Source: Azospirillum sp. TSH100 (GTDB lineage: Bacteria; Pseudomonadota; Alphaproteobacteria; Azospirillales; Azospirillaceae). From it: a stretch of DNA of 64,000 bases. Positions 53,121 to 61,248 of the stretch are shown one piece after another (within the stretch, counting starts at the first letter, position 1; every line of letters begins with the position of its first letter). The notes under the pieces are model-generated. The model was not told where the DNA came from. It made no database searches and saw only the letters and a program-made list of their open reading frames with translations. The DNA lies in the NCBI RefSeq assembly GCF_004923295.1, contig NZ_CP039636.1, positions 408,001 through 472,000 on the forward strand. Reading direction: 5' to 3'. Made by a program: the position numbers and the translations under genes.

Positions 53121-53789
53121 ATGCTGGGTAATATAGAAAAGCCTGTCTTGACCATGCCAATGCTTTGGCAAGAAGCGGCTCAATTTGCCGAGTATGAAAG
53201 TAATATATTTGAGACAAAGCTTTTTGGTGTCACGGATGGGAAAGCTGTTGGCACTTATCTTGAGCATAAGTTTACCAATCATCTTCTTGGAATCTATAAA
53301 TTCAACCAAGGAAATTCCGCTTCAGGTATTGATTTTCCTGAATTACAAGTTGACATGAAGGTTACAAGCTCCAAGCAGCCGCAATCTTCTTGTCCATACA
53401 AATCCGCGAGACAGAAGATTTTTGGTTTAGGCTATCACCTGATTGTCTTTGTATATGAAAAATATGACGACCATGAAGCCCGTACTGGGCGTCTGAATAT
53501 CTTAAATACTATCTTCATCGATCGTAGCCGAACGGCAGACTACCAAATGACACGCGGCATTTGTGATATCCTTGACCGGAATGGGAATGAGGACGATCTG
53601 ATAGCCTTTATGGCTGACCGCAACCTCCCCATAGACGACATCGAGGCGCAGCGGATCGCAGAGGAATTGATGAGGACGCGCCCAAATCAGGGCTACCTAA
53701 CCATCTCCAATGCGCTACAGTGGCGACTCCAGTATGGCCGGGTTATCCAGGAAGCTGGAGCAGTGCCTGGTATCGAACGAATTAGGTAG
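53121..53789 (+). CDS. Putative type II restriction endonuclease (PD-(D/E)XK-like)
   Basis: A protein of 222 residues. The core YLEHKFTNHLL ... GNSASGIDFPELQVDMKVTS fits the PD-(D/E)XK nuclease pattern, with Asp71 and the Asp78-x-Lys80 pair as likely catalytic residues, followed by SSKQPQSSCPYKSARQKIFG and a hydrophobic strand HLIVFVYEK. It is followed eight bases later by a DNA methyltransferase gene, which supports a restriction role; recognition sequence unknown. The ATG at 53121 has GGGA nearby and marks the start of the AT-rich coding composition. Codon use differs strongly from the neighbours outside the island. Confidence 0.75.
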   Translation: MLGNIEKPVLTMPMLWQEAAQFAEYESNIFETKLFGVTDGKAVGTYLEHKFTNHLLGIYKFNQGNSASGIDFPELQVDMKVTSSKQPQSSCPYKSARQKIFGLGYHLIVFVYEKYDDHEARTGRLNILNTIFIDRSRTADYQMTRGICDILDRNGNEDDLIAFMADRNLPIDDIEAQRIAEELMRTRPNQGYLTISNALQWRLQYGRVIQEAGAVPGIERIR

Positions 53790-53797
53790 GTATTTTC

Positions 53798-55315
53798 ATG
53801 GCGCCGAGAAAGGCGAAGGCTACTTGTGAGTTTGGTGACTTTCAAACCCCCGACGAGTTGGCCTCAAATGCCGTCGCGGTACTCAAAGAGATAGGCTTTG
53901 ATCCCGCCTCAGTCATCGAAGCTACCTGTGGGAGAGGGGCCTTTGTCATCGCCGCAAGCGACGTCTTTCCCGGTGCCCGTGTCTTGGCCGGAGAGGTGAA
54001 CGGTCAGTATGTCGCGCACCTGAAGGACCGGCTTGCAGAAGGAGATCGGGCTCAGAGGGATGTGACAGTTAGGCACTGCAACTTTTTTGAAACTGATTGG
54101 TCAGCGGAAGCTGCCAAGCTGCCCGATCCACTGTTGATCACCGGTAATTATCCCTGGGTTACCAGTGCTGCTCTGGGAGCCATCCAAAGTTCCAATCTAC
54201 CTGCGAAGTCAAATTTCCGCGGCTATGGTGGCCTTGACGCTCTTATGGGAAAGAGCAATTTTGACATCTCGGAATGGATGCTCTTGCGAAACCTGGAGTG
54301 GCTGGACGGTCGTTCCGGAGCCATCGCCATGCTGTGCAAGACGGCAGTCGCCAGGAAGATCCTCAATCACGCTTGGCGGAGCGAACTCTCAGTTAGGCGC
54401 GCGCGCATCTATGCCATCGATGCTATGGCATCCTTCGGTGCGGCCGTTGATGCTTGCTTTTTCTTCCTGGAGGTCGGGCCCGGGGGGAAGGCACGAGATT
54501 GCGATGTATTCGAGAGCCTGGGCGCCAAGGAACCGATCAATACGATCGGCTATCACGATCATCTGATAGTTTCGGATGTTGAAGCCTATCTTGCGCACCG
54601 GGACCTTTGTGGTCAGGATCCGCATTATATCTGGCGCTCAGGGATCAAGCACGACTGCTCACGGGTTATGGAGCTTACTTATACGAACTCGACGTATGTG
54701 AATGGAGATGAGGCTGTAGTCGAGATTGAGGACATTTTTCTTTACCCAATGCTTAAGAGTTCTGACTTAGGCGGAAGGAGCAGGAAAGAGCGTCGCAAGT
54801 TCATGGTCGTCCCACAGCGGGCCGTGGGAGAACCGACCGCCAGGATTGCCAGCATCGCTCCACATACCTGGCGCTATCTGCGGGACAATGCTGAGGCTCT
54901 TGGCGCCAGGGGGAGCACAATTTACAAAGGAAAGCCCGAGTTCTCAATTTTTGGTGTAGGAGATTATTCTTTCTCCCCATGGAAAGTTGCTATCTCCGGT
55001 TTCTACAAGAGTCTGGAATTCAAGGTCATCGGCCCTGTCGGCGGCAAACCTGTTGTATTCGATGATACGGTCTATTTCCTTGCATGCTGGTCGGAGGATG
55101 AAGCACGCCTGCTGCACCATCTCCTTATGTCTGAGGAAGTGCAAAGTCTTCTCGGATCGATGGTCTTCTGGAGCGACAAGAGGCCGATCACAGTGGATCT
55201 TCTCAAACGACTTAATCTACAGAAGGTAGCGGAGTGTCTCGGCGTCGAACATGAATACATGCGGCACACGTCTAAGGAACGTAAGGTGGACAGCCAGATG
55301 TCCCTTGCATTGTGA
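53798..55315 (+). CDS. Type II DNA methyltransferase (adenine-N6, probable)
   Basis: A protein of 505 residues. Motif X-like FGDFQTPDELA near the start, SAM motif I VIEATCGRGAFVIAA (residues 39-53), motif II AGEVNGQ and motif IV GNYPWVT (116-122), the N-P-P-W/Y variant usual in adenine-N6 enzymes; the C-terminal half (from about 280), with WRSGIKHDCSRVMELT and SISGFYKSLEF-like segments, would hold target recognition. It modifies the site cut by the adjacent nuclease (inference). Same AT-rich composition as that gene; the two are eight bases apart and form one transcription unit. Confidence 0.88.
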   Translation: MAPRKAKATCEFGDFQTPDELASNAVAVLKEIGFDPASVIEATCGRGAFVIAASDVFPGARVLAGEVNGQYVAHLKDRLAEGDRAQRDVTVRHCNFFETDWSAEAAKLPDPLLITGNYPWVTSAALGAIQSSNLPAKSNFRGYGGLDALMGKSNFDISEWMLLRNLEWLDGRSGAIAMLCKTAVARKILNHAWRSELSVRRARIYAIDAMASFGAAVDACFFFLEVGPGGKARDCDVFESLGAKEPINTIGYHDHLIVSDVEAYLAHRDLCGQDPHYIWRSGIKHDCSRVMELTYTNSTYVNGDEAVVEIEDIFLYPMLKSSDLGGRSRKERRKFMVVPQRAVGEPTARIASIAPHTWRYLRDNAEALGARGSTIYKGKPEFSIFGVGDYSFSPWKVAISGFYKSLEFKVIGPVGGKPVVFDDTVYFLACWSEDEARLLHHLLMSEEVQSLLGSMVFWSDKRPITVDLLKRLNLQKVAECLGVEHEYMRHTSKERKVDSQMSLAL

Positions 55316-55337
55316 ATAGCCGCTGCCCTTGGGGTGC

Positions 55338-55421
55338 GGTTCCACAAAGAGCCTTGCCCGCGGAGAGGCATTGTGTTCGTCGAAGATGAAAGGGGCTTAG
55401 CGATAAGCGGTGGTCAGTTCC
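55338..55421 (+). repeat. Diverged ~84-bp direct repeat, right copy
   Basis: Partner of 52760-52842. It starts 23 bases after the methyltransferase stop and ends in the same GGTCAGTTCC, followed six bases later by the right 36-bp repeat. Confidence 0.7.
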
Positions 55422-55427
55422 GATGCA

Positions 55428-55463
55428 GGCGCTCGCCACCATGAAGTCCGGGATCAAGCTGTC
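55428..55463 (+). repeat. 36-bp direct repeat, right copy (remnant of a regulator 3' end)
   Basis: Identical to 52685-52720. In frame it reads ALATMKSGIKLS and is followed by serine and a TAG stop (to 55470), so it is the last 13 codons of a LuxR-type regulator gene without the rest of that gene. Confidence 0.9.
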
Positions 55464-55489
55464 GTCATAGTTCGGCGCCCGGAAGCGGC

Positions 55490-57061
55490 CTATCGCGGTG
55501 TCGGGCCGATGCCGCGCTGCTGGGCGGCATCCAGCAGGCTGACCAGTTCGCCCGACACCCACCAGCGGCAGCGGCGACGTTCCTCGGTCGCGACGGTCAC
55601 GACCCGCTCGATCAGCCTGCTTTCGCCGGGGTTCAACTCGCGGCCGTCACGCAGGGCGCGTTCGGTGATCCCCAGCAGCGTCTTGTCGATGGCCGTCACC
55701 TCGATCGGATAGCCGGTCTCCTCCGCCAGTTCGCACAGCTCGGCCATGGCGGCCAGCGCATCCTCGCGGCCATAGGCGCCGATCTGCCGGAACAGGCCGG
55801 CCAGATGCTCGCCGATCGCCGTCAGCCAGGGGTTGGTGGAGGCGGCGATGCCGCGGCGGCGCAGGCGGTGGTTGAAGCCGTTGATGAAGCGCACCGCGTC
55901 GATCAGCGGCCGGGCCGAGCTGCTGGCATTCAGCGTCAGCAGCCGGTGGCTCAGCACCGGCACCACCTCTCCCTCCACCAGCCCGGTGGTCCGGCCGACG
56001 GCCGCCGCCACCGCCGCCCAGTTGCGGCCGCCACGCTCGACGCCGAAGCCCTGCAAGGCGTCGTACCAGCGGAAGGCGCGCTCCTGCAAACGGTCCACCG
56101 TCTCGCCGGCGGTCAGCTGCGGCGGGGCGGGGCGGCCGAGATGCTGGTCCTCCAGCTTCTGGCGCAGGCATTGCCAGGCGAACTGCACATGGCCGACGGC
56201 CGCCTCGACCAGCAGCGGGTTGGGCGACATGCCGTAAAGCGCCAACGCCTGATCGGGATCGCGCGACCCGTTGATCAGGGCGAGGGCGTACTGCATTGCG
56301 CCGTCGACCGTGCCGCCGTCCGTCAAACCACGGTCCGCCATCCCCGACACGGCGTGCAGGATGCCGATGGTGTCGCGCGGGCGGACGGCACCCTTCCACA
56401 GCGGCGCATGGTCCAGCATGGAATCCAGCATCGCCAGATCGCCCATCGACAGCGGCGCCACGCCCGACAGTCCACGCTTGCGCAGCAGCGCCAGCCGTTC
56501 GGCGTTGGCGGTCGCCAGCAGCGGTCCGGCCCCGCCGCGCTGGCGCAGGACGGCGAGCGAGCGGACGCGCAGTTCCTCCGCCCAGTCGGCGGCGGCGGGG
56601 GAGGCGAGGACGGATTCAAGCGGGTGCTCGCTGGCGCGGCCGGCGATGTCGGTCTGCACCCGTCCGGCCAGCTCGCGCATATGCGGCAGCAGGGCGAACC
56701 ACCAGGCGCTCGCGTCGACCACATGCATGCAGCCCGGCGGCCGGCTTTCCGCCAGCATCAGCGCGTCGGCGCGCAGCATCACCGGATCGAACCAGCCGGT
56801 CCAGATGCGGCGCGCATGTTCGGTGCGCGGGCCGTTCAGCATGGCGACGATCAGGCGGCCGACCTCCAGCGTCATCTGGTCGTCCTCCAGATGGCCGGCC
56901 TGCACCAGCTCGAACAGTTTGGATTTCTGCGCCCGGTCCAGCGGCGCCAGGATCGCCTTCACCTTGTCCAGGCTGACGGCAGCCGGATCGGGTTCCACCG
57001 CGCGGAGCGGTATGGTCTGAAGGGAGGCGCTGCGGTTGGGGCGGCCGGCCATGGCGTTCAC
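55490..57061 (-). CDS. Uncharacterised protein of about 523 residues
   Basis: A soluble, largely helical protein I do not recognise. Segments that could help a search: IDKTLLGITERALRDGRELN, RRCRWWVSGELVSLLDAAQQ at the C-terminus, and MHVVDASAWWFALLPHMREL near residue 120. Hydrophobicity shows no clear membrane segment or signal peptide; the middle is Leu/Ala-rich with helical-repeat character. The start could be GTG 57061 or ATG 57052; neither has a good ribosome site. High-GC composition like the host genes. It ends 20 bases after the island, and upstream of it is an AT-rich gap with a direct repeat. Confidence 0.75.
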   Translation of the reverse strand: MNAMAGRPNRSASLQTIPLRAVEPDPAAVSLDKVKAILAPLDRAQKSKLFELVQAGHLEDDQMTLEVGRLIVAMLNGPRTEHARRIWTGWFDPVMLRADALMLAESRPPGCMHVVDASAWWFALLPHMRELAGRVQTDIAGRASEHPLESVLASPAAADWAEELRVRSLAVLRQRGGAGPLLATANAERLALLRKRGLSGVAPLSMGDLAMLDSMLDHAPLWKGAVRPRDTIGILHAVSGMADRGLTDGGTVDGAMQYALALINGSRDPDQALALYGMSPNPLLVEAAVGHVQFAWQCLRQKLEDQHLGRPAPPQLTAGETVDRLQERAFRWYDALQGFGVERGGRNWAAVAAAVGRTTGLVEGEVVPVLSHRLLTLNASSSARPLIDAVRFINGFNHRLRRRGIAASTNPWLTAIGEHLAGLFRQIGAYGREDALAAMAELCELAEETGYPIEVTAIDKTLLGITERALRDGRELNPGESRLIERVVTVATEERRRCRWWVSGELVSLLDAAQQRGIGPTPR

Positions 57062-57090
57062 GGGCGCTGCTGAATCGCGGAAATTTTATT

Positions 57091-57119
57091 TACTGGTATG
57101 AATGATTGCTACTGGTATG
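57091..57119. promoter_or_regulatory. 10-bp direct repeat in AT-rich divergent region
   Basis: TACTGGTATG occurs at 57091-57100 and at 57110-57119 (19-base period, close to two helical turns). The 262-base gap 57062-57323 between divergent genes is AT-rich and probably holds both promoters; the repeats could be regulator half-sites. Confidence 0.35.
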
Positions 57120-57323
57120 TCGTGACATATTCTGTCGAGCTGTGTCGGAGCGGTCGGAAGCTGAACCGCCGCCGCTTTTCGCCATCATGCGAACGCAAAT
57201 GAAACGAGATGTATCAAATACTTCCTAAATTTATTTCATTTAAGCGCTAAATCGTACCTTCACACCCGTCTGCCGCGCACTCATTATCCGTCCAGGCATT
57301 GCCTCCAGCATCAAGGCGCTCAC

Positions 57324-57587
57324 ATGGTTCCGCAGCAGATCGCCGACACCACCCCCAGGTTGTTCAAAGTCATGGCCCCAGTCGACTCCCGCAAGGTTGA
57401 GCAGGTCGAGCCCGAGCAGGCCGTGGACGATTTCGTCGCCCGGCTCGCCGGGGCGGGCCTGTCCGCCGAAGAGCGCACCGAGGCTTACGAGGCGGCGCTG
57501 AAGCACCTGATGGGGCATCTGATCCGTCAGGAAGGCTGGCTCGCCGAGGAGTTCACCGCCGCCGCCCGCGCGCTCGGCGCCTACTGA
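57324..57587 (+). CDS. Small uncharacterised protein (87 residues)
   Basis: An acidic, soluble, helical protein. The core VEPEQAVDDFVARLAGAGLS followed by EERTEAYEAALKHLMGHLI and EGWLAEEFTAAARALGAY has good coding character and third-position GC bias. A start at ATG 57372 (MAPVDSRK) is as likely as 57324. I do not recognise the family. It is a single gene with its own AT-rich upstream region and a good terminator downstream, so it is probably expressed. Confidence 0.65.
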   Translation: MVPQQIADTTPRLFKVMAPVDSRKVEQVEPEQAVDDFVARLAGAGLSAEERTEAYEAALKHLMGHLIRQEGWLAEEFTAAARALGAY

Positions 57588-57604
57588 CCGGTTACTCTGC
57601 CCCG

Positions 57605-57646
57605 AGGCCGCCCGTCCTGTTGAGGACCGGCGGCCTTTCTGCGTTT
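57605..57646 (+). terminator. Rho-independent terminator after the small ORF
   Basis: A 14-bp stem with one mismatch (AGGCCGCCCGTCCT at 57605-57618 with AGGACCGGCGGCCT at 57623-57636) has a four-base loop and is followed by TTCTGCGTTTT. It lies 18 bases after the stop. Confidence 0.8.
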
Positions 57647-57674
57647 TGGGCATGAGAGTGAAGATGCCCTGACT

Positions 57675-57698
57675 CCCCCTCTCCCCGGGGGGAGAGGG
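57675..57698. repeat. Palindromic GC-rich repeat, third copy
   Basis: CCCCCTCTCCCC followed by GGGGGGAGAGGG, the same palindrome as at 44080-44102 and 44194-44218. It lies 24 bases beyond the stop of the HlyD-type gene, in a convergent gap. Confidence 0.7.
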
Positions 57699-57721
57699 CA
57701 CTTTGGGCGTCTGTCCCACCC

Positions 57722-59044
57722 TCATCGCTCGTTGAAGCTGTCGGACAGGGCGAAGTAGATCGGCTTCAGCAGATATTCCAGCAGCGACCGCTCGCCGGTG
57801 GGCAGTTCCACCTGTGTGGTCATGCCGGGCAGCACCGGATGCCGGGCGTCGTCGCGGCCGACATGGTTGCGGGCGAGGGCGATGACCGCCTTGTAGTAGG
57901 GGCGGTGCTGCTCGTCCAGGAAGGTGGAGGCGGAGATGCGCAGCAGCGTGCCGGTGATGGCGCCGTACCGCGCGAAGTCGTAGGTCAGCACCTTGACCGT
58001 CGCCTCCTGTCCGACCTGGAGATGGCCGACGTCGCGCGGGGTGACATGCGCCTCCACCGTCATCTCGTGGTCGACCGGGACGATCTGCATCAGCACGCCG
58101 CCCTCCGGCACCACGGCGCCGATGGTGTTGACCCGCAGGTCCTGCACCAGCCCGCGCACCGGCGACAGCACGGTCAGGCGCTCGGCGCGGTCGTCCAGCT
58201 TGGCGCGGGCCTCGCGCAGCTGGGCGATCTCGGCGGTGACGGTGCCCATCTCGGTCACGGCGTCCTGCGACAGCTTGGCCGACTGGTCGAGGATGCGGTT
58301 GGCGGCCTCGGTGATCGCCTGCCGGGTGGCGATGATCTGCCCCTCGATCCGCCGCTGCTCGCCCATCAGGCGCGACTGCTCGCGCTGGGTTTCCAGCGAT
58401 TGCAGCTTGGACGACAGGCCCATCGATTCCAGCCGGTTGCGGATGTCGACCGAGCCGGTGATGAAGGTGATCTGGTCCTTGATGCTGGCCAGCTGCCCTT
58501 CATACAGCGCCAGTTCGGCCTCGCGCTGCGACACCTGGGCGCGCAGCACGGCGATGGCGGTGTCGCGGGCCTGCCGCTGGGTCTCGTAGATCAGGCGCTG
58601 GTCGGCGATCTGCGCCTCCGCCTGCGGCGTATCGGGACCGCCGACGCCGGCGAAGTCCGGCGTGCGCCCGGCGGCGAAGGCGCGCAGCCGCTCGGCCCGC
58701 AGCTCCAGCGTCAGCAGGCGGGCATTCATCTGCTCCCGTTCCGCCTGGACCTGCTTGGGATCGAAGACGATCAGCGGCTGGCCGGCCTCGACCAGATCGC
58801 TTTCCTTGACCAGGATGGACGACACGATGCCGCCCTCCAGATGCTGGACGACCTGGGCATTGCCCGACGGCACCACCTGACCGGCGGTGACGACGGCCTC
58901 CTTCACCGGCATCAGCGTGGCCCAGGTCAGCAGGGCCGCCATCAGCAGGACCAGCACGAGGATGGTGGCGCGGACCAGCGACAGCGTCGCATCGTCGGCG
59001 CTGAGCGATTTGCCGGTGGGGCGGGCGAGGTCTGAAGCGGCCAT
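57722..59044 (-). CDS. Type I secretion membrane-fusion protein (HlyD family)
   Basis: A protein of 440 residues. One N-terminal membrane segment (ATILVLVLLMAALLTWATLM), then the lipoyl half GQVVPSGNAQVVQHLEGGIV, a long periplasmic coiled coil (about 95-285), the second lipoyl half and beta-barrel (RLTVLSPVRGLVQDLRVNTI; VEAHVTPRDVGHLQVGQEA), ending with the HlyD tail GMTTQVELPTGERSLLEYLLKPI. It links the ABC exporter to an outer-membrane TolC-like pore. The ATG at 59044 is chosen; the frame is open upstream through ABC-gene shadow. Downstream of the two ABC modules in one operon. Confidence 0.93.
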   Translation of the reverse strand: MAASDLARPTGKSLSADDATLSLVRATILVLVLLMAALLTWATLMPVKEAVVTAGQVVPSGNAQVVQHLEGGIVSSILVKESDLVEAGQPLIVFDPKQVQAEREQMNARLLTLELRAERLRAFAAGRTPDFAGVGGPDTPQAEAQIADQRLIYETQRQARDTAIAVLRAQVSQREAELALYEGQLASIKDQITFITGSVDIRNRLESMGLSSKLQSLETQREQSRLMGEQRRIEGQIIATRQAITEAANRILDQSAKLSQDAVTEMGTVTAEIAQLREARAKLDDRAERLTVLSPVRGLVQDLRVNTIGAVVPEGGVLMQIVPVDHEMTVEAHVTPRDVGHLQVGQEATVKVLTYDFARYGAITGTLLRISASTFLDEQHRPYYKAVIALARNHVGRDDARHPVLPGMTTQVELPTGERSLLEYLLKPIYFALSDSFNER

Positions 59045-59106
59045 CTTGCGGTTCACACGGGAAGGAGGAAAAAAGCGAAAGGCGTCGGCGTCCGGTCGGC
59101 GCCCGG

Positions 59107-61248
59107 TCAGCGTTGCGGCGTGGCGGCGACGCCGGGCGGGCGTTGCAGTCCGATCCCGCCGAGCAGCGCCCCGGCGATGCCGTTGGCGACGCTGTTGCCG
59201 CCACCGGCCAGACCGCCGCCCGGACCGACCGGCCGCGGACCGGGCAGGCCGCCGGCCGTGGCGGGGGCGATCATGCCGGCATCCATGGTCAGCACCGTGT
59301 CGGCCAGCGTCAGATGGCTTGGCCGGTGGGTGACCAGGAAGATGGTGCTGTGGCCGCGCAGGGCGGCCAGCGCCGCGTGCAGCGCCTTGTCGCCCTCGAA
59401 GTCCAGCCGGCTCGCCGGCTCGTCCAGCAGCAGGATGCGGGGACGGCGGATATAGGCGCGGGCCAGACAGATCTTCTGCGTCAGGCTGGGCGACAGGCGC
59501 AGCGACTGGTTGTCGCCGATGCGGGTGTCCAGCCCGCGCGGCAGCGCCTCCACCTCGTCCAGCGCGCCGGCCAGCGACAGCGCCCAGCGCAGTTCCGCCT
59601 CGTCGGCGGTCTGGTCGGCGAAGCGCAGATTCTGCGCGATGGTGCCGTAGAACAGCGAGCTGGCCTGCGGCACATAGCCGATGGACTTGCGCAGATCGAC
59701 CGGGTCCATCTGGCGGATGTCGACGCCGTCGACCCGCACATTGCCGGCCTGTGGAGCGTAGAGCCCCAGCATCACCTTCAGCAGCGACGACTTGCCGGCG
59801 CCGTCCGGTCCGACGATGGCGACGATCTGCCCCGGCTTGACGGTGAAGCTGACACCGACCAGCGCCGGGTCGGCATCGTTGCGGTAGCGCAGCGACACGC
59901 GGGAGAACGACACCTCGCCCTTCAGCCGGCGCGGCTGCAGGGTGGCGCAGCGCGGCTCGCGCTCCGGACGGATGCTCATCAGCCCATTGATCTGGCGGGC
60001 GTTGGCGCGCAGCTGCTCGATGCGCGGCAGCATGGAGACGGCGGTCTGCAACGGCACCATCACCCGCCACAGCAGCATCATCGACGCCATCAGCGCGCCC
60101 GGCGTCATGGTGCCGGCGAAGACCTGCATGGCGCCGACGCCGACGGTGGCCAATCCTGCGACCGGCACCACCAGACCGGCCAGCGCCGCATGGGTCGCCG
60201 AGAGATTGGCGGCGGTGTGGCCCGACCTTGCGGTGCGGGCCGACAGCCGGTCATAACGGTCGCGCCAGTGCGCCAGCCCGCCGATGGCGCGCAGCGCCGG
60301 CATCTTGGCGACCATCTCGACGAAGAATTCCTGCCGCTCGGTGTCGGCCCGCGCGGTGGTGCCGGTGCGGGCGCGCACCAGCGGGTGGACGGCGGCGCCG
60401 ATGGCGGCGGTCACCAGCACGGCGGCCAGCGGCACCAGGGCCAGCGGTCCGCCCAGCACCCCCATCACGCCGAGATACAGCAGGGCGAAGGGGACGTCGA
60501 ACAGGGCCGCGACCTGCCCCTGGCTGATGAAGTCGCGGATCGATTCCAGATCCTTCACCCGGGCGATCTGGGTGCCGATGGCCGCCCGCTCGCTCATGCC
60601 CACCGGCAGCATCAGGATGCGCTCGATGGTGGCGTTGCTGATGCTGCGGGCGATGCGTGACCCGGCATGGGCCAGCGCCCGGCCGCGGATCTGGCGCAGG
60701 GCGAAGTCGCCGGCAATCACCAGGAAAGCACCGACGGCAATCGTCGCCAGCGTGTCGAAGGACCCGGTGCCGATGACCTTGTCATAGACCGCCATGGTGA
60801 AGAGCGGGGCGGCGACCGACAGCACATTGATGACCGCGCTCAGCCCCAGCACCGCCCACAGCAACGGGAAATAGGCCTGGATGACCGTGCCGACCCAATT
60901 CTGGCTCCCGGCGCCGGCGGCGGTCTCCAGCGGGGTGAAGACGTAGGCGGTTCCCTTGCCGTAACTCAGCGTCACCGTCTCGCGCACCTGGCCGCTGAAG
61001 GCGGTGACGCCGTCGGCATCGGCGGAGAGCAGGGTATAGATGCGGCCGTCGCGGGCGCGGAACAGGCACGGCAGCAGCGACGGCTCCGGCCGGGCGAGGT
61101 CGAAGCGCAGGCTGCGTCCGTCGAAATGCAGGCGCTGGAGGACATCGCACAGCTCCTCCACCGTCTGCACCTCGGAGAAGTGGGGCAGGGCCTCCGCCAG
61201 CGTCTGCGGTGCGCCGCGCCAGCCCAGCGCGTCGAGCAGCGGCACCAT
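59107..61248 (-). CDS. Type I secretion ABC transporter, second module (LapB-like)
   Basis: From ATG 61248 the protein has 713 residues, but the same frame has good coding character back to the 7-G run at 61366-61372 and no start codon with a ribosome site, so the true N-terminus is probably joined to the first module by frameshift. It has an inactive peptidase-like N-terminal domain (VPLLDALGWRGAPQTLAEAL), a six-helix exporter domain, and an ATPase domain: Walker A VGPDGAGKSS, signature changed to LSPSLTQ, Walker B ILLLDEPASRLD and H-loop VTHRPSHL intact. A Gly/Pro-rich tail follows. Together with the HlyD-type gene it forms a type I exporter. Confidence 0.75.
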   Translation of the reverse strand: MVPLLDALGWRGAPQTLAEALPHFSEVQTVEELCDVLQRLHFDGRSLRFDLARPEPSLLPCLFRARDGRIYTLLSADADGVTAFSGQVRETVTLSYGKGTAYVFTPLETAAGAGSQNWVGTVIQAYFPLLWAVLGLSAVINVLSVAAPLFTMAVYDKVIGTGSFDTLATIAVGAFLVIAGDFALRQIRGRALAHAGSRIARSISNATIERILMLPVGMSERAAIGTQIARVKDLESIRDFISQGQVAALFDVPFALLYLGVMGVLGGPLALVPLAAVLVTAAIGAAVHPLVRARTGTTARADTERQEFFVEMVAKMPALRAIGGLAHWRDRYDRLSARTARSGHTAANLSATHAALAGLVVPVAGLATVGVGAMQVFAGTMTPGALMASMMLLWRVMVPLQTAVSMLPRIEQLRANARQINGLMSIRPEREPRCATLQPRRLKGEVSFSRVSLRYRNDADPALVGVSFTVKPGQIVAIVGPDGAGKSSLLKVMLGLYAPQAGNVRVDGVDIRQMDPVDLRKSIGYVPQASSLFYGTIAQNLRFADQTADEAELRWALSLAGALDEVEALPRGLDTRIGDNQSLRLSPSLTQKICLARAYIRRPRILLLDEPASRLDFEGDKALHAALAALRGHSTIFLVTHRPSHLTLADTVLTMDAGMIAPATAGGLPGPRPVGPGGGLAGGGNSVANGIAGALLGGIGLQRPPGVAATPQR

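Larger units (their letters stand above)
52721..55463. mobile_element. Restriction-modification genomic island (non-autonomous)
   Basis: The 2.7-kb segment between the two 36-bp direct repeats carries a restriction endonuclease-like gene and a DNA methyltransferase gene. From about 53040 to 55310 base composition drops clearly to AT-richer sequence with codon use unlike the flanks (many Phe-TTT, Ile-ATA/ATT and Lys-AAA codons). A diverged ~84-bp repeat also occurs just inside each end (52760-52842 and 55338-55421). No integrase or transposase is present. Integration at, or a duplication of, the 3' end of the response regulator gene is the natural reading. Confidence 0.7.
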
